From assembly GCA_032158125.1 (NCBI GenBank), contig JASKOT010000011.1, forward strand, positions 124,001 to 188,000: DNA of 64,000 nt. Reading direction: 5' to 3'. Position numbers and translations under genes: made by a program. Shown piece by piece: positions 48,470-60,528 of this stretch. The notes beneath the pieces were generated by a model that worked only from the letters and a program-made list of their open reading frames with translations, was not told where the DNA came from and did not search any database. The DNA is from Papiliotrema nemorosa. Lineage: Eukaryota; Basidiomycota; Tremellomycetes; Tremellales; Rhynchogastremaceae. Each line of letters begins with the position of its first letter. Position 1 is the first letter of the stretch.

Positions 48470-49263
48470 ACTCTTTCCAGACTTGTCGAGTCTTAGATTC
48501 GGTGGGATGTATGTCTAGATGGTGTAAGATCTAGGTGGGAGGAGACTGGGACAGGATGTCTGTTGAGAGTCACGGATATCTACGTCAGAGTAGGTAGTAG
48601 TAGTAGGAGGGCTTTCCTTTACGGGGCGTTATGACACTCAAATCATTTCTGCTTTGCGTCGGTCTCGTCGAGAGATTGATGAGATCCAGCGAGGAGAGCG
48701 ATGACTGATATCTGGAGTATTGACGCCAACACTAAACTTCTCACTCAAACGGTTGCGCGACTGCTCAGGGCTGGCTCTCAAGAACTGGGGCATACAAGAT
48801 CGCGCTTCAAGCGATGACGGCGACAGCAATCAGACGGACAACAAGTAGAGCTATCATGATGAGCTCGAAGGGTCCTGGGCTGCGAGTGTCGGACCATATC
48901 TTGCGGAGCACAGCAGGCACTGTGTGTACCACTAACAACGTCACGTAGCGACGTCCTACTTAGTCCAGGACACAGCTCGTGCTCTCGTATAAACGTAAGC
49001 TTGTATAAAAACGACATGCAGTCGTTGTGATTGTCTCTTGGTTTGTGAGATGAGCAAGATGTCATAATCGCAAAATGAAGCGGAATAGCAGTCAGGCTCT
49101 TCTGACACGGGAATCATCGTCCTACACACGCCATTGGGGAGGGTCATCAGGTAGCATAACTTCGCGAATAAAACACACGAAAGATTGTCCTTGTACCGAG
49201 ATCCGAGACGACACAACGACTCTACAACGATTGTCCATTCCACTACGCTAACAGCACCCCAGC
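48470..49263. other. Intergenic: convergent 3' ends
   Basis: A 794-bp gap between the RPL14 and RNase H1-N-domain gene stop codons. It has a (GTA)n microsatellite at about 48592-48607. Short open frames lack recognisable content. Confidence 0.55.
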
Positions 49264-51185
49264 TCACAAACTTCCCCTTCGTCCGACTTCTTGGCCCGGT
49301 ACGGCCTTTTTCTCCAACTTCAACACCTTGGTCAAGCGCTTGAACAACCCTCCTTTCTTCTTATTCTCTTGACCCATACCTATACCCGACTTCATAGAGC
49401 TCGACTCCACGCTCCCATCCGCGTCGGCATCTGATTTGGTACAAGATATAACTTGAACTTCTTCCTCTCCACCTCCCGGACTGACCACTCTGACGTTGTC
49501 TTCCTCGGTCTCGTGTTCTCGTATGGTGTCACAATCGAAGAACGTCGGCGCGGAAGATGTGGCCGAGGTGAGGGAAGACAGGGAAGACAGACTGGAATTT
49601 GATTTCTGTCGCATGAAAGCGGGTTTGGGAGGCGACAGAGCGTTCAAAGCGAGTAAGCCTTCCTTGTTGAGTTGTAATTCCCGACGAGAAGTCTCGGCCA
49701 GAGACGATAACCGATCTTGGGAAGAAGAAACGCCCAAGTTGGATGACTGCCTTTGGAGAGGTTTGCTCGGCCGCGTGGAGGACGAATTGGAGTGGAGGGA
49801 AGTCATAGAGGGTGAAGAGTGGAGAGACGCTCGACTGGAGTTCCTGCTGAGCGAGCGCAGAGATGAGGAAGAGGCCGAACGCGGCGCGGCGACAGGCATG
49901 ATCACGCCGTTCTTCTTCATGGCTGATCGGGAAAATTTGGGTGCCGAAGAGTTGGCCGAGAAATCGACGTCCAGTCCGGGAGAAGGGGTCGGAGTATTTT
50001 GAGCGGGAGGAGCAGAGTCGGCCCACAGACCCGAAGGCTGTCGCTTGTGCGCTGGCGGCTTTTGGGGTGATATGGGAGGAGAAGTAGGAGGAGTAGGAAG
50101 ACCTGTGAACTGCCGATGGCCTGCTGACGACCATGGAGCGGCATCGTGGATCGATCGAGGCTTGAGAGGTCTCTCCCTCTCGATCATTGACATTCGCTGT
50201 AAGGGTGGAGGTTTCGCGCCATCCTCGGGTGAAGAGGGTGGACTGAGAAGGCCATTCGTCCCGATGAGACTACTCGCTTTGCGCAGAGGTGGTTTGGCAG
50301 GTTTGTCAGGATCATCGACTTCTTGTCGTAGAGGACTGGATATCTTGACCAAAGAGTGTCGGTATGATGCCGAGTTACGGACGAGTCCGGGTCGAGGTGA
50401 CGGCCCGAAATCTGTATGGGCCGTCATGCCGTCGGTGGAAGGCACAGAGAGAGAGTTGGTGGGTGAGAGCAATCTGGTATGGTAAGACGGTCGAGAGGTC
50501 GAAGATGTGCTGGGCGATGGGACAGCGTTGGGGAAATTCATAGCCAAGTGTTCACGCAGTGGTCGTGGAGACGATGCCTGTGGATCAGTGTGGTGTATAT
50601 GGAACCGAAATTCAACTCACAGGTAATGAATGGCGACCTGCACCATCCCAGCCTGCAAGGTGAGCTTCGGCAGCTAGACGGGTGGAGAATGTTTTGAAGA
50701 CGGGACAGGGGTGATCCTGAACGTCAGTTACAGCTCGATCAATGGATTGGACAAGGGAGGATCAGGAGGAGATGGTCTGAAAGGCGGGAAGTGCGGTAAA
50801 ATACCGCGCACAATGGGTTGATCGACCATCACTCCCTCAAACACACAAGGGATGTCCTTTCCCGGACTCTCGACCCGAAAAGTAAGATACGAGTACTCAC
50901 CACGATTTGCTTCTCCGCTTCGGACCAGGTAGAGTATACACCCGTCGTGTGACCCCTTCTAATCGCGACGTAGAAATACCTCTGTCTGCTGGGTCCCGCG
51001 CCGGCGCTTGAGCCCAACGACTTATAATCCACCGAAACAGTCGGATGAGGCGGTAATCTCGACACCCGAGTTTGGTTCCGATGTATCAGATCCAAAGTCG
51101 GTACATCTTCATTCTCATTGCATCGAAGGGTGAGGGTGGGTTTATCGATAGTTTCAAGAGTGGAAAGAACAGATGGAGATGCCAT
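49264..51185 (-). CDS. Protein with RNase H1 N-terminal (viroplasmin-type, Cauli_VI) domain, no RNase H domain
   Basis: Three exons (50901-51185, 50621-50716, 49264-50577) sum to 1,695 nt, 564 residues. Exons 1-2 encode QRYFYVAIRRGHTTGVYSTW, EAEKQIV, DHPCPVFKTFSTRLAAEAHL and AGW. This is the fold that, at the N terminus of eukaryotic RNase H1, binds RNA-DNA hybrids and dsRNA. The remaining ~430 residues are Ser/Pro-rich and disordered with many SP/TP sites, ending in a basic segment KKKGGLFKRLTKVLKLEKK. No RNase H catalytic residues follow. Role unknown; RNA or hybrid binding is an inference from the fold. The 184-nt first intron is long for this window. Confidence 0.85.
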
Positions 51186-52949
51186 GTTGCCTTGATACTC
51201 GTTCTTGTCCTTGTCGTCTCGGTGGGAATGGGGGATTGCGACAGGTAGCGTGGCTTGGATCGTGTCGGACAGGGTTTGGGGTGAGGGTGGGTCGTCGAGC
51301 GGGTGTTTCAGAATCCTTGCACCGCCAAAAGGCAGGGTTTTAGAAAATTGAGGCGGTTTGAAATGTCGTGTAGGTTGGGTTACAGCTACGAAAATACCCC
51401 TGGACGTCTGTCGTAACCCGCAAAGATAAGCCGGATCCAAAAGAGGTGCTAGTCCACGCGTGAAGTGTGTCGCGAGGAGTCTTCGTCGAAAGGAGGTGAC
51501 GAAATGAGAGTGGTGTCGAGCTGGAAAGGGGGTTGAAAGAGTGTCTCCAAGAGTCGTCTGACCGATTCAAACGGCTCTTTCCAGGCGTTTGTATCCTCAA
51601 ACTCGCTGGTGTGGGTATCGCTAAGCCCGTTGAGTAATGATGCGTGTATTGGACCAGTCGAGCAAGTCAACGCTACGCGACGGACGGAGCGAGGTTCTCG
51701 AGGAGGTGTCGAAAATTCGCTCAGAAGGAGGAACAATAACAAGCCAACGAGATCTATTTCGACTTCTCGGTTGGTAGTCGGGGTGCAGTGGTGTTGTTGG
51801 TAGAGAAAGCTTCCAGAGCTGTGATGGGTATGCAAAGCGACGATATATGTTCAAGACGACAATAACAACAGATTCCAGAATTGAACCGTCGAATGCATGC
51901 TCGTACTCCCTCCCATATGTACACCTAAAATCGCCCGTCAACAAGGGGCGAGGAGGGAGGTCTCTGAACCGAGACAACCCGTCGCCTTTCAACCTCGTAG
52001 CACTCGCGTGCCCGCTTGCCAGAGTCGTTACTTCCTTCCCTTCCTTCCTTACACTATGCCCGATGCCCCACAGGTTTGTCTCGGAATACGACCTAGAGCT
52101 GTACCCCAAAAGACGTGGTGTGGATGCGCGAGTCGAGGGGGAGTCTTATTTTTTCAACAAATCTGCCATCCTGAAAAGGGGGTCGGGGGGGTCCATAAAC
52201 TCTAAATAAAGCCCCGGGTTTGAGATTTGACACTGCCGCCCCGCCGCCGCCTCTTCGGGTCTCTCCACCCATCCCTCTCTCACCTCCCGCCCTTGATGGC
52301 CTTCTTTTCATGTTCAGGGCAAATGACCAGGCACCGGGTAGGCGGTTCCCACCTGACCCTGAAGTCGCAACTCTCCATGAACCGTTTTGCATCCCGTTTC
52401 TGTGACTCGTACAGAGCGTCGTAAAAGGTATACAAACAATTGAGACGGTCCAGATGTCGGCGTAATTTTCAAGCAGATCAGTCTGATCGGCATCGACAAG
52501 CGAAAAGAGCAGCTGTCACCTCGACCAAAAGAAGCCGATGGGGACAGTATGGTCTGGACCCACCTCGGGACGATGACATACCTCACACTCACTCCACTTG
52601 GCCTTTTTTACCACTTGATTGCATAAACCCCCAAAAGATCTGTGTTCGCTATTGATTCCATTAACTCTCTTTACACGTCGAATGATGGTCATCGATGCAG
52701 CGCGATCTGCTCGATAAGCGGATAGCTTCAGTATAGTCACTCATGCTTGATAGCGTGGCGTTCTGCACGTCGATCTCGTCAGCTCACATGTGCCGAAACG
52801 TCAGTCGCTCATCATCATCGAGCAACACAAAACACATTCATCGGTATATCTTCTGACCAAATAATCTGCCCGAAATATGGTCGAAATGACGATGCGAGAG
52901 AGCAGCAAGAATCCCAAAACATGCCGACCCTCTGTTCCTCTCAAATGGT
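51186..52949. other. Largest intergenic region: long upstream region of the viroplasmin-domain gene
   Basis: 1,764 bp between two minus-strand genes. It shows TTCCTTCCCTTCCTTCC near 52030-52050, G-runs near 52179-52192 and an ACGCGT at 51456-51461. Several frames of 60-160 codons are open on both strands, but the longest minus-strand ones lack an ATG or recognisable content. The plus-strand ATG frame at 51847-52209 (120 codons) shows no conserved motif. It may be a long 5' leader, a promoter, or hold an unrecognised noncoding transcript. Confidence 0.5.
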
Positions 52950-55900
52950 CTACGACGTCAAGGTCCCAAACGCAATTGTTGAATCGCTCATTCCAGACAA
53001 CCTCTTTTCCTCCACAGCCTCCCCACCTGGCCCCATCTCCTCTTCGATGCCCACGGCTGGTTTTCGTTGTCGATTGGGACTAATGGGCGATTTGTTTCCG
53101 CTCCCCGCATCCTCCGACCCTTTGGTGGACGGCACGATTCGGCTCGCTGCCGGAGTGACGATAATTTCACTCAGAGTCGAATCCTCCGTCGAAAGCTTCT
53201 CATGACTGCTGATCTCGGTTGGGATATCAGTTGACAGCGGGCGATCTTCTTTTCGCTTAATTCGAAGCATGACTCCTGGCCGCATGAGGGCATTGGTCGA
53301 CCCATTCGAAGAGACTTTCCGCTCTCTGGTAGTACCCGTCGGAGTGTCATCATCTTCCTCGAAAGATGAGTCGGGCGATTCATTCGCGGAATGATACTCG
53401 GGCGAAAGTGGGGTAGGTGGAAATTCCACTTCGAGCGATGTGTCGGCTTTATCCTTGCCAGCGGGAAGTGGAGGAGCTTCAGCGACATTAGCACGAGACA
53501 CTCGTCGTGATGCCACCGGCGTGTCCGCCATACCACTCTGTTCTTCATCAGTCGCGTCGGTCCCTTCAATGCCTAGACCGTTGACAGATCGCTCCTGGTT
53601 CGACTCCGCATCCAAATGAACTTCATCGGTATGACCTGATGCGCTAGAGTCGGAACGAGGTCGAGTAGTGGCGACATTACTCAAGGCGTATTCCAACTAC
53701 CATCAGTTTTCATCTCTTACGCGTTCCATGACTGACCTTGGCTTGGATAGTTGCGATTCTTTGCGAGATGCTGTCGAGCTTGTCATCGCCGTCCATCTTA
53801 CCCAACGTGCTGGACGTTCCAGGTCGGATGTACTTTCGCTTGAAAGCACCAGGCGGTCCAGCGCTAGCTTTGGCCGCTCCCAACACACTCAAAGACGACT
53901 CGACAGTGAATCTCGACAAATTGGACCTTTCGCTGTCTCTTGTCGTCGGTCGCACACCTCTCAAAGCGGTAGTCTTCGACAGGGGCGAGTTCAAAATTGA
54001 CTCGGTAGGCGTTGAAGGTCGAGAATCGTCATCTCCAATGGTCACTCCTTCGAGCGCGTGGTTCAATTGCGACTCAAAGTGGTTCATGATATCCTCTCGC
54101 TCCTTTTCCAATTCTTGGATTCTGAGTGTCAGCTCTGGTCATGCCGTGAAGGCAGCGGGAACTGACGAGTGGTGCATGTCTGAGAGCTGTCGCATAGCTT
54201 CCGCTCGAGCATTCTCGGTATTGATCAGCTTCTCCTCGAGCTCAGCATTGGCTTTCGACTTCTCTGTCGCGACTGGCCATCAGTTTCTGGAATTTCCAAC
54301 ATGTGGGCAAAGGGAAAACACTGCGCACTGCTTGAAAGACGCTTGGCTTCTCGCTTTTCCCGCTCAATCTTCGTCTTGAGGTCATTGGCTTCTTGAGTGA
54401 GTTGGTCCGCATACATCTCGAACTTTTCAAATTGTCGTTTCCACTGCTATGTCAGCTGAATTCAAAGGGACGTTGAAGAGTCAACTGACATGTTCGCCCT
54501 CTTGAACCAGCTTTTGAAGCCTTCGATTGATTTTGCTGACTTTGACCTCCATGTCGTCGCGCGTCTCTACATAGTGCACTACTTGTGAGCGATCCTTGCT
54601 GCAAGAGATAAAGGAACAACTAACAAGCTCGTCGCCTCATCATGAGCTTTGCGTATAGCTCTGTAGCGCTTTGTGCAGCCTGTTGTCGGGTCATACCGGA
54701 TTTCGTCAATCGCTGGATCAAAGATGGTTTCTTTGACTGATACATCAATAACAATTTGGTCATTCACACAACACACTCGCCTTGTTCGCCATGACCTTGT
54801 CGAAAGCACTGACGACATCGGCATACTTCCACCAATTCGGGGGCCGGAGTCGTTCGCCCAGGAAAGTAGGCCTTTCATCGCCATGCAAGAAGCGGTTGAT
54901 ATTTCGGAATGTACCTCTGGGATAGGACACCTTGAATTCCATTGGGATCGACTTGTCGACCGCTGCTGTTCAGCTCAGAGTCTTCAGCGCCATCACTCAC
55001 GAAGCCCAGCACCAAACGCTGCGAAGATCCTATGTTTTGACTTTTCTCGATTTTTTCGCGGTGTAATGACGCCGACAGGTGGTGATGCGCAAGTCAACGA
55101 ACTGAATATGAGCTGTGTACCAGCTGCTTCATCTCTCGACAGCTCACTTGGTATCGATATCGACAATGACTACCTCGCCAGGCATAGTCACCATATATCG
55201 GCATTCCGTCGGGATACCCTGACGTTCAGCTCGCCTACACCGATGCCACTTACAATGATATAAGGTCCGGGGTCTTCAATGACAAAATTCATGTCTCGCT
55301 ACTCGTCAGCTTCCGCAACAGATGAGCTGTCTGACTCGCCGCATGGAGGATTGGCAAAGCAACTCCATCCCAACCTCGTAATTCGACCAAGAACTGGATA
55401 CTGCTCACGCAGATGGCAAGCATGGCAGGGTGCTTGGAGCAGAACACAACCCGTCCAGAATTTGACAGTGCGACCTGAGCTCAGCGTCATCTACCTTCGA
55501 CCTTGGACACACCTCGAGACAAGTCAAGATATGGTCTAAATCGAGAGCTTGGAACATTGGCCACATTTGGAAATCCACCTTGGACACGATACCCCGCTCA
55601 AAGTCCAAAGCTCCAGGCATCACAGCTTGCATCTCAACCCGCTGGTCCACACCATTCGTGATCCCCAAAGTGTACGTCTCCCCAGGTCTAGGTGTTTCGT
55701 GGTTCAACAATTGGCAAATCTGGGTCATGTGGTGCAACGCATTCTTGCTGTATCTCGCCCATGACAATCTCAAGTAGTCTTGCATAAAGTCGTATATCGG
55801 GTGTCGTGAGACTATCGTAAGCTTGACTTCCCTCATGGATCGCGACAGTTCACTTAGCGTGATTGCATATGGCATCCAGAAAACGTCTCCCCCGTCTTCG

Positions 55901-57925
55901 AAGACTCGAGCGGTGTCATCGGCGATGCTGTCAATGACACTACCTCGACTGTCAAACATTCCCGCACGGATCGTTCGACGACTTAGAGGACCTTCGAAAT
56001 CGGAGTCGCTCATTCCGGTCTCGGTCTCACTCGCGCTCATCTCGCCCACACTGCCTTTCTTTGATAATCCCCACGGGATGGATGTCCGCTTCTTCCCTCC
56101 ATTTTGCTTCTCAGTCGCCGCTCGACCATAGGGAGTGATGGATCGCAAGGAAGAGTCCGGCAAACCATTTTTGATCCTCTCTCGTCGCTCCTTCAATCGT
56201 TTGAGGGACGAACCGCGTTCTCGATCGGCGTGAGCCCAAACCGTCAAGGTGACCCCGTAGAACGTGAGCTCGGTGGTTCGAGACATGTTTCGCATTCCAC
56301 CCATAACTTCCGACGTGTCGCCTACAGTATACGACATTGTGGTATCTTCGGGCGCCAACATTGCATTATAGTTGACGGCTTTTGGGTTGTTCGCGAGGAC
56401 ATTGTCCATTTTCGTCCGAGCTACAGTGGCGAGCGTGTCGTGCTTCGGCAGAGTAAACGTGAACGCGTGGCAAGTGGTCGGTGGACACAAGGTGGAGTTG
56501 ATCACCTCGACTGATTGTTAGCGATCTCCGATATCCATCGTACGCGAGGACACTGACCATCACGGGGATGCGCGTACTTTAGAGTCTTGGTCAAGATCTT
56601 TTCAGCTCCTTGTGGCCCGGCGTCAGGGACATGAATACCTTTTAGATTCTTGACCAGTGGCGTGCCGAATGGAGCGCCTAGGGAAGTTTTGGAATCCTTT
56701 CGAGCTCGATGCATCTCGCGTAACCAATCTTCAGTCTTTTGACCTGAAAAGGCCGAGCCGAGCACATCAGGACGCCAAAACATCCCTAGCGAGTCTTCAG
56801 AAGGGTGAAGTCCACGCGTCGCTTCCACATCGGCAGGTGACCAGTCGGGATAGTCCTGGCATGAGCTCAACCCCATGGCTGACGAGAAGTAGTCACATTC
56901 ACCCTCGGAAGACCTGATACAAGGTAGAAACTGGCGAGTTTGGCATTGGGATCGAGGCCCAACACCTTGTCCGCTTTGACTTTATTACCCACACTGGCGG
57001 AAGAATAGTTTCCATTGGTGAATCCCATCCCGAGTGCGAGGACACCGGGAACAGGCGAATCATTAGGGAGTCCGCCGAGAGTATCATTCGCCTCTGCCAT
57101 CTCAGGCATCTCGGATAAGACGTCGTGTGTGGGTACATGTCTGCCTCTGATGGTCCTTCTTATAGAGTCAGGGGCAGAGGAAGAGGTTTCGTATCCGCTT
57201 TCACCGGGTGTGGCGTGCGGGTTGAGTGGTGACGGACGCATAGTGGGTATGCGTCGCGGTGGCAGTAAATTGGGGAGGTCTGTGCTGGATTGCTCGGGAG
57301 AAGAGCGGGGTGCGTAATGGAGGGAAGAGGCTGAGGTCGCGTTGAAGTCGTTTCGCGAAGAGTATGGATGGGACGGGTAAGAGGGATGAGAGTGAGATCC
57401 AGAGTCGGAAATGATGGGTTTGACAGGTTTGCTGATGGTTCTTTGACGCGACTCTTTCGATTGTTGACGCTCAGACGGGTGAGGGTGACGGTGTAGGGAC
57501 CGAGAAGAGTCGATGATTTGTCTATCAAGGCTGCTCACCGAGTACTCCCGCCGATGATGGTTCCTCTTCCCAGGGGTCTGAGCTTTAGGAGATCGACGGG
57601 CTTGAGACTCTCTCGAACGTCTAGAAGAGGTTGGGGTGGGCGGGTTGTGAGCTTCCTGGTCGTAGATAGGATCAGCCTGTCCACTCGATCTTCTAGCAAA
57701 TGGATCCTTCTCGTCTGATGACTGAAGGTGGATCTGGGGGAAAGAGCCAGAACGAGGTGGGATTTCGGGTATATATCCACTATGGGGTGTCGGTCGGAAA
57801 TGGGTAGGTCTGGATTTCGGCTGAGAATTATGATCCTCTTCGTGGGAGAGAGGAAGAGGCTGGTCTTGGTTGGCTGTGAATTTAAAGGTTGACCGACCGA
57901 GAGAGGAGAAGCCAAAGTTGACCAT
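52950..57925 (-). CDS. DENN-domain protein, putative Rab GEF, with C-terminal coiled coil
   Basis: DENN proteins exchange GDP for GTP on Rab GTPases in membrane traffic. From MVNFGFSSLGRSTFKF at 57925 there is a ~300-residue disordered Ser/Pro/Arg region, then KLASFYLVSGLPR and FWRPDVLGS. The u-DENN part reads NSTLCPPTTCHAFTFTLPK and AMLAPEDTTMSYTVGD, ELTFYGVTLTVWAHADRE. The core reads FWMPYAITL, VSRHPIYDFMQDYLRLSWAR, ALDLDHILTCLEV, VEDP-like IEDPGPYIIV and FPRG-type SYPRGTFRNINRFL. Then come a coiled-coil stretch (54.1-54.6 kb, rich in Glu/Lys/Leu heptads) and a Ser-rich acidic tail. About ten short introns. The Rab partner cannot be predicted. Confidence 0.85.
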
Positions 57926-58495
57926 TGTTGACCTTGTGAGAGATGCGACCGACTGGGTGGAGATTGCTTTTGGCTGAAACCAATAGGGTGTCTAAGGTAT
58001 ACTAGGAGCTAGACACGGGGAGGGAGAGACACGGAGGTGAGCAATGGTCATATAGTAGGAGTATTAGGTGCGAGATTAGGATGGAATGGAATGCATGGGA
58101 ATTTTCTCCCTCTCTTATAACAGCATAGGGAGAATCGAGGCCGAGTTGACCATCAGAACGATCCAGTGGACGATCATTCAAACCCTTTTCACCATCAGCA
58201 ATAGGGGACCAGTGCAGAGTGGCGAGCGGGACCGCGAACAAGGAACGGCTCGTTTCAGATTTCAGATTTCCAGCTGCCTGAGCGTTTCGGAGCCTAAAGT
58301 CACATCGGACGGCCGAATCCTGACGACCCATGATCTCCAAAGACGACTGTGAGAGCTGATACTTGTCCTCTATAGTTACTTGGTAAAGCCCGATGCATCA
58401 CTTGATGGGCTGACTTCAATCGATGCATGGCGTCACTCGAGATACAACAACTTCGCCTCGACTAGGTACATGTCTGATCAGTCTCAAATACGACC
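57926..58495. other. Intergenic: DENN gene promoter and PRI2 3' end
   Basis: 570 bp. A CCAAT pentamer lies near 57979, and a tandem TTTCAGATTTCAGATTT is at about 58254. No gene is seen. Confidence 0.5.
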
Positions 58496-60326
58496 TCACG
58501 ACATCTCTACGTCCTCCTTGCCCTTTACTGCCTCCTGTCTTTCTCTGCTTATCAGCTATGACCCAGTCCACTGAGATGGCGACACTCACGTCTCAATCTC
58601 CCTACTCCTATCCGTATACTTATTCGGATGACTGACACTCTCGCCATCTTTGCCCAACCCTTCTCCCTTTTTCAACTTGTGCGTCACTTCAAACACCCTT
58701 GTACATGCCACATGGTAATGCGACGCTTTGACACTATCCATGATATCCCTCATCTCGGGCGACGAGCGGTCGATACCGTAGTTGTTCACTAGCAGGGAGG
58801 AGAGGTTCTCAGGGGAGAAATGTCGGAATGGGCACCCGTGGGAATCTTGTGTTCCAGGTTGATTCTGCGTCAGAATTTGTTGACAACTGAAGATGAGCTA
58901 TAATTGCGGGGGAGGAGAGTAGACTGACCTCTTTGGCGGGTAGTTCATCCTTCGTCCCTCTTGACCATATGCGTGACGGATATTATACTTGTACTCCTTG
59001 TTAAACTTGTCATTCGACATGGTTGCGCCATACATTCTCCTCCAGAATACCACCGCTTCATCCAGTGGCAGCCCAATCCCCTTTAGATCAGCTCACGGCA
59101 CTTCACGACCCTCGCTGGACTCACTTTGAGGAATAGAGTCAGCTGCAATCGACCAAAGTGCTTCAGATGATGTTCCCTTTTGAGCCTCTCGTGCAGGTTC
59201 CTCATACAAGGCGGGAAGTGCTTCCTTGCCACATCATCCACCATCTCCGCAGTGACCACCGCTCCAGATCCCGTCTCGCCAGACGACTGATAATCTGAGG
59301 CAGCGAGGCCAGATAAGAACGAAGAAGCAAGGTGATCAATGACCGGGCCGAGTCTTTCATCTTCGTCTAATCGAGGCAGGTTCTTCGCTGTCAACTATTA
59401 CATCAGCTCAATGTCTCCCCAGAGTTATGGAAGATGGCTGACCTCGAGAGCTTTTTCCAATTTCGACCCAAACGCCTGGAGGACCAGACTGATTTGCAAC
59501 GATTGTGGGACATAAGCCATCCCCGCCTTGATGTACACTTTTCTACTGGACACCAGATCGGGAACAGAGTACCACGGAACCTGACATTAGCGCCCAGACC
59601 TCGTCATAGACATGCAATACGACTGCTCACCTTGAACCAGCTCTCCGACCTGAATATTTCCTCCTTGTCCGTTCTTAGACACGAGCGCAGCTCGTTCTCC
59701 AATAATTTCCGCTCGGCATCCTCTACCCTCTGCCAGTCAAAGTTGAGAGACCGCAAAAAGGCAGCACGCTCATTCACGTCGTCCGCCTCAAAGCGATGTT
59801 TGAACAAGGCCAATTCCGACCTGACGAATCGTGATCTCAAATCTGGACTATCCAATCAGCCTGACCGATTTGCCAATTGGTACTGAGCCACGCACCTCCT
59901 GCAGAATGCCAGACGAAGTACCCAATGCCCAATCTCGTCCCTCCTCCTCTCTTCTTCTAGATTGACATTCCTTGCTGTATTGCTAGACAAGGGAGAATGT
60001 TGCTTCAAATACGTCGTCACTGCTGAGACGAATTGTGGGTAGGGCAGATTTCGATGCGATAGAGCTTCGATATGCGCCAAGATCCGCAAACGATCCAAAG
60101 CGCAAGTTTCAAACTCTTCAAGGGTGATATCAAGCACTGGAGGCCTGTCGTAACTGCCCATCAGTCATGCGCAAGAGAATAGGTGAGTTACGCACAAGTT
60201 TAGTCGATAGGGATATCGACCAGATGATTCCTTCCCGTTGAGGTGTTTCCGATTGATCTTGACATCGAGTGCACTGGCAGAAGAAGGTCCAGCTGGAACA
60301 TTGTGTCTAGTCGTCGGCTTGAACAT
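58496..60326 (-). CDS. PRI2: DNA primase large subunit
   Basis: Pri2 partners Pri1 in DNA polymerase alpha-primase and carries a 4Fe-4S cluster needed for primer initiation. The start MFKPTTRHNVPAGPSSAS leads to RYPYRLNFYDRPPVLDITLE and EFETCALDRLRIL, then EERRRDEIGHWVLRLAFCR, all diagnostic. Four cluster cysteines are visible in order: FPPCMRNL, PKRCQQIL, SHGCPFRH and HVACTRVF. Introns are at about 60153-60196, 59845-59890, 59580-59640, 59400-59440, 59050-59120 and 58880-58940. I place a final intron (donor GTGAGT at 58580s, acceptor CAG before 58540) so that the protein ends GKEDVEMS at 58496; without it translation stops at 58586 and loses the last few residues. Two MCB sites lie upstream. 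Confidence 0.93.
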
Positions 60327-60384
60327 GGTGCTTCAAAGCTGTACTGTTGTCGAGTATCGCGACAAAGTCAGCAGCAATGTCCAG

Positions 60385-60390
60385 ACGCGT
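60385..60390. promoter_or_regulatory. MluI cell-cycle box 1 of PRI2
   Basis: ACGCGT 59 bp upstream of the PRI2 ATG, within the 202-bp divergent gap to YOS9. Confidence 0.7.
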
Positions 60391-60403
60391 TAGAAGGCAG
60401 ACA

Positions 60404-60409
60404 ACGCGT
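60404..60409. promoter_or_regulatory. MluI cell-cycle box 2 of PRI2
   Basis: A second ACGCGT 78 bp upstream of the PRI2 ATG, 19 bp from the first (about two helical turns). Confidence 0.7.
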
Positions 60410-60528
60410 CGAGGCTGATTTCATGTTTGCCACCCGATCAAGATTGTGATCACGTGACTCAGCGGTCCCAGCGATGATGTCTTGCTGGAATCTGTACTGA
60501 ACACACCTTTGTCAACCTTTCTGCAACA

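Noticed and set aside
51847..52209. 120-codon ATG frame in the largest gap
   Set aside because: Composition and lack of motifs give no support for coding; kept as a note in the intergenic entry.
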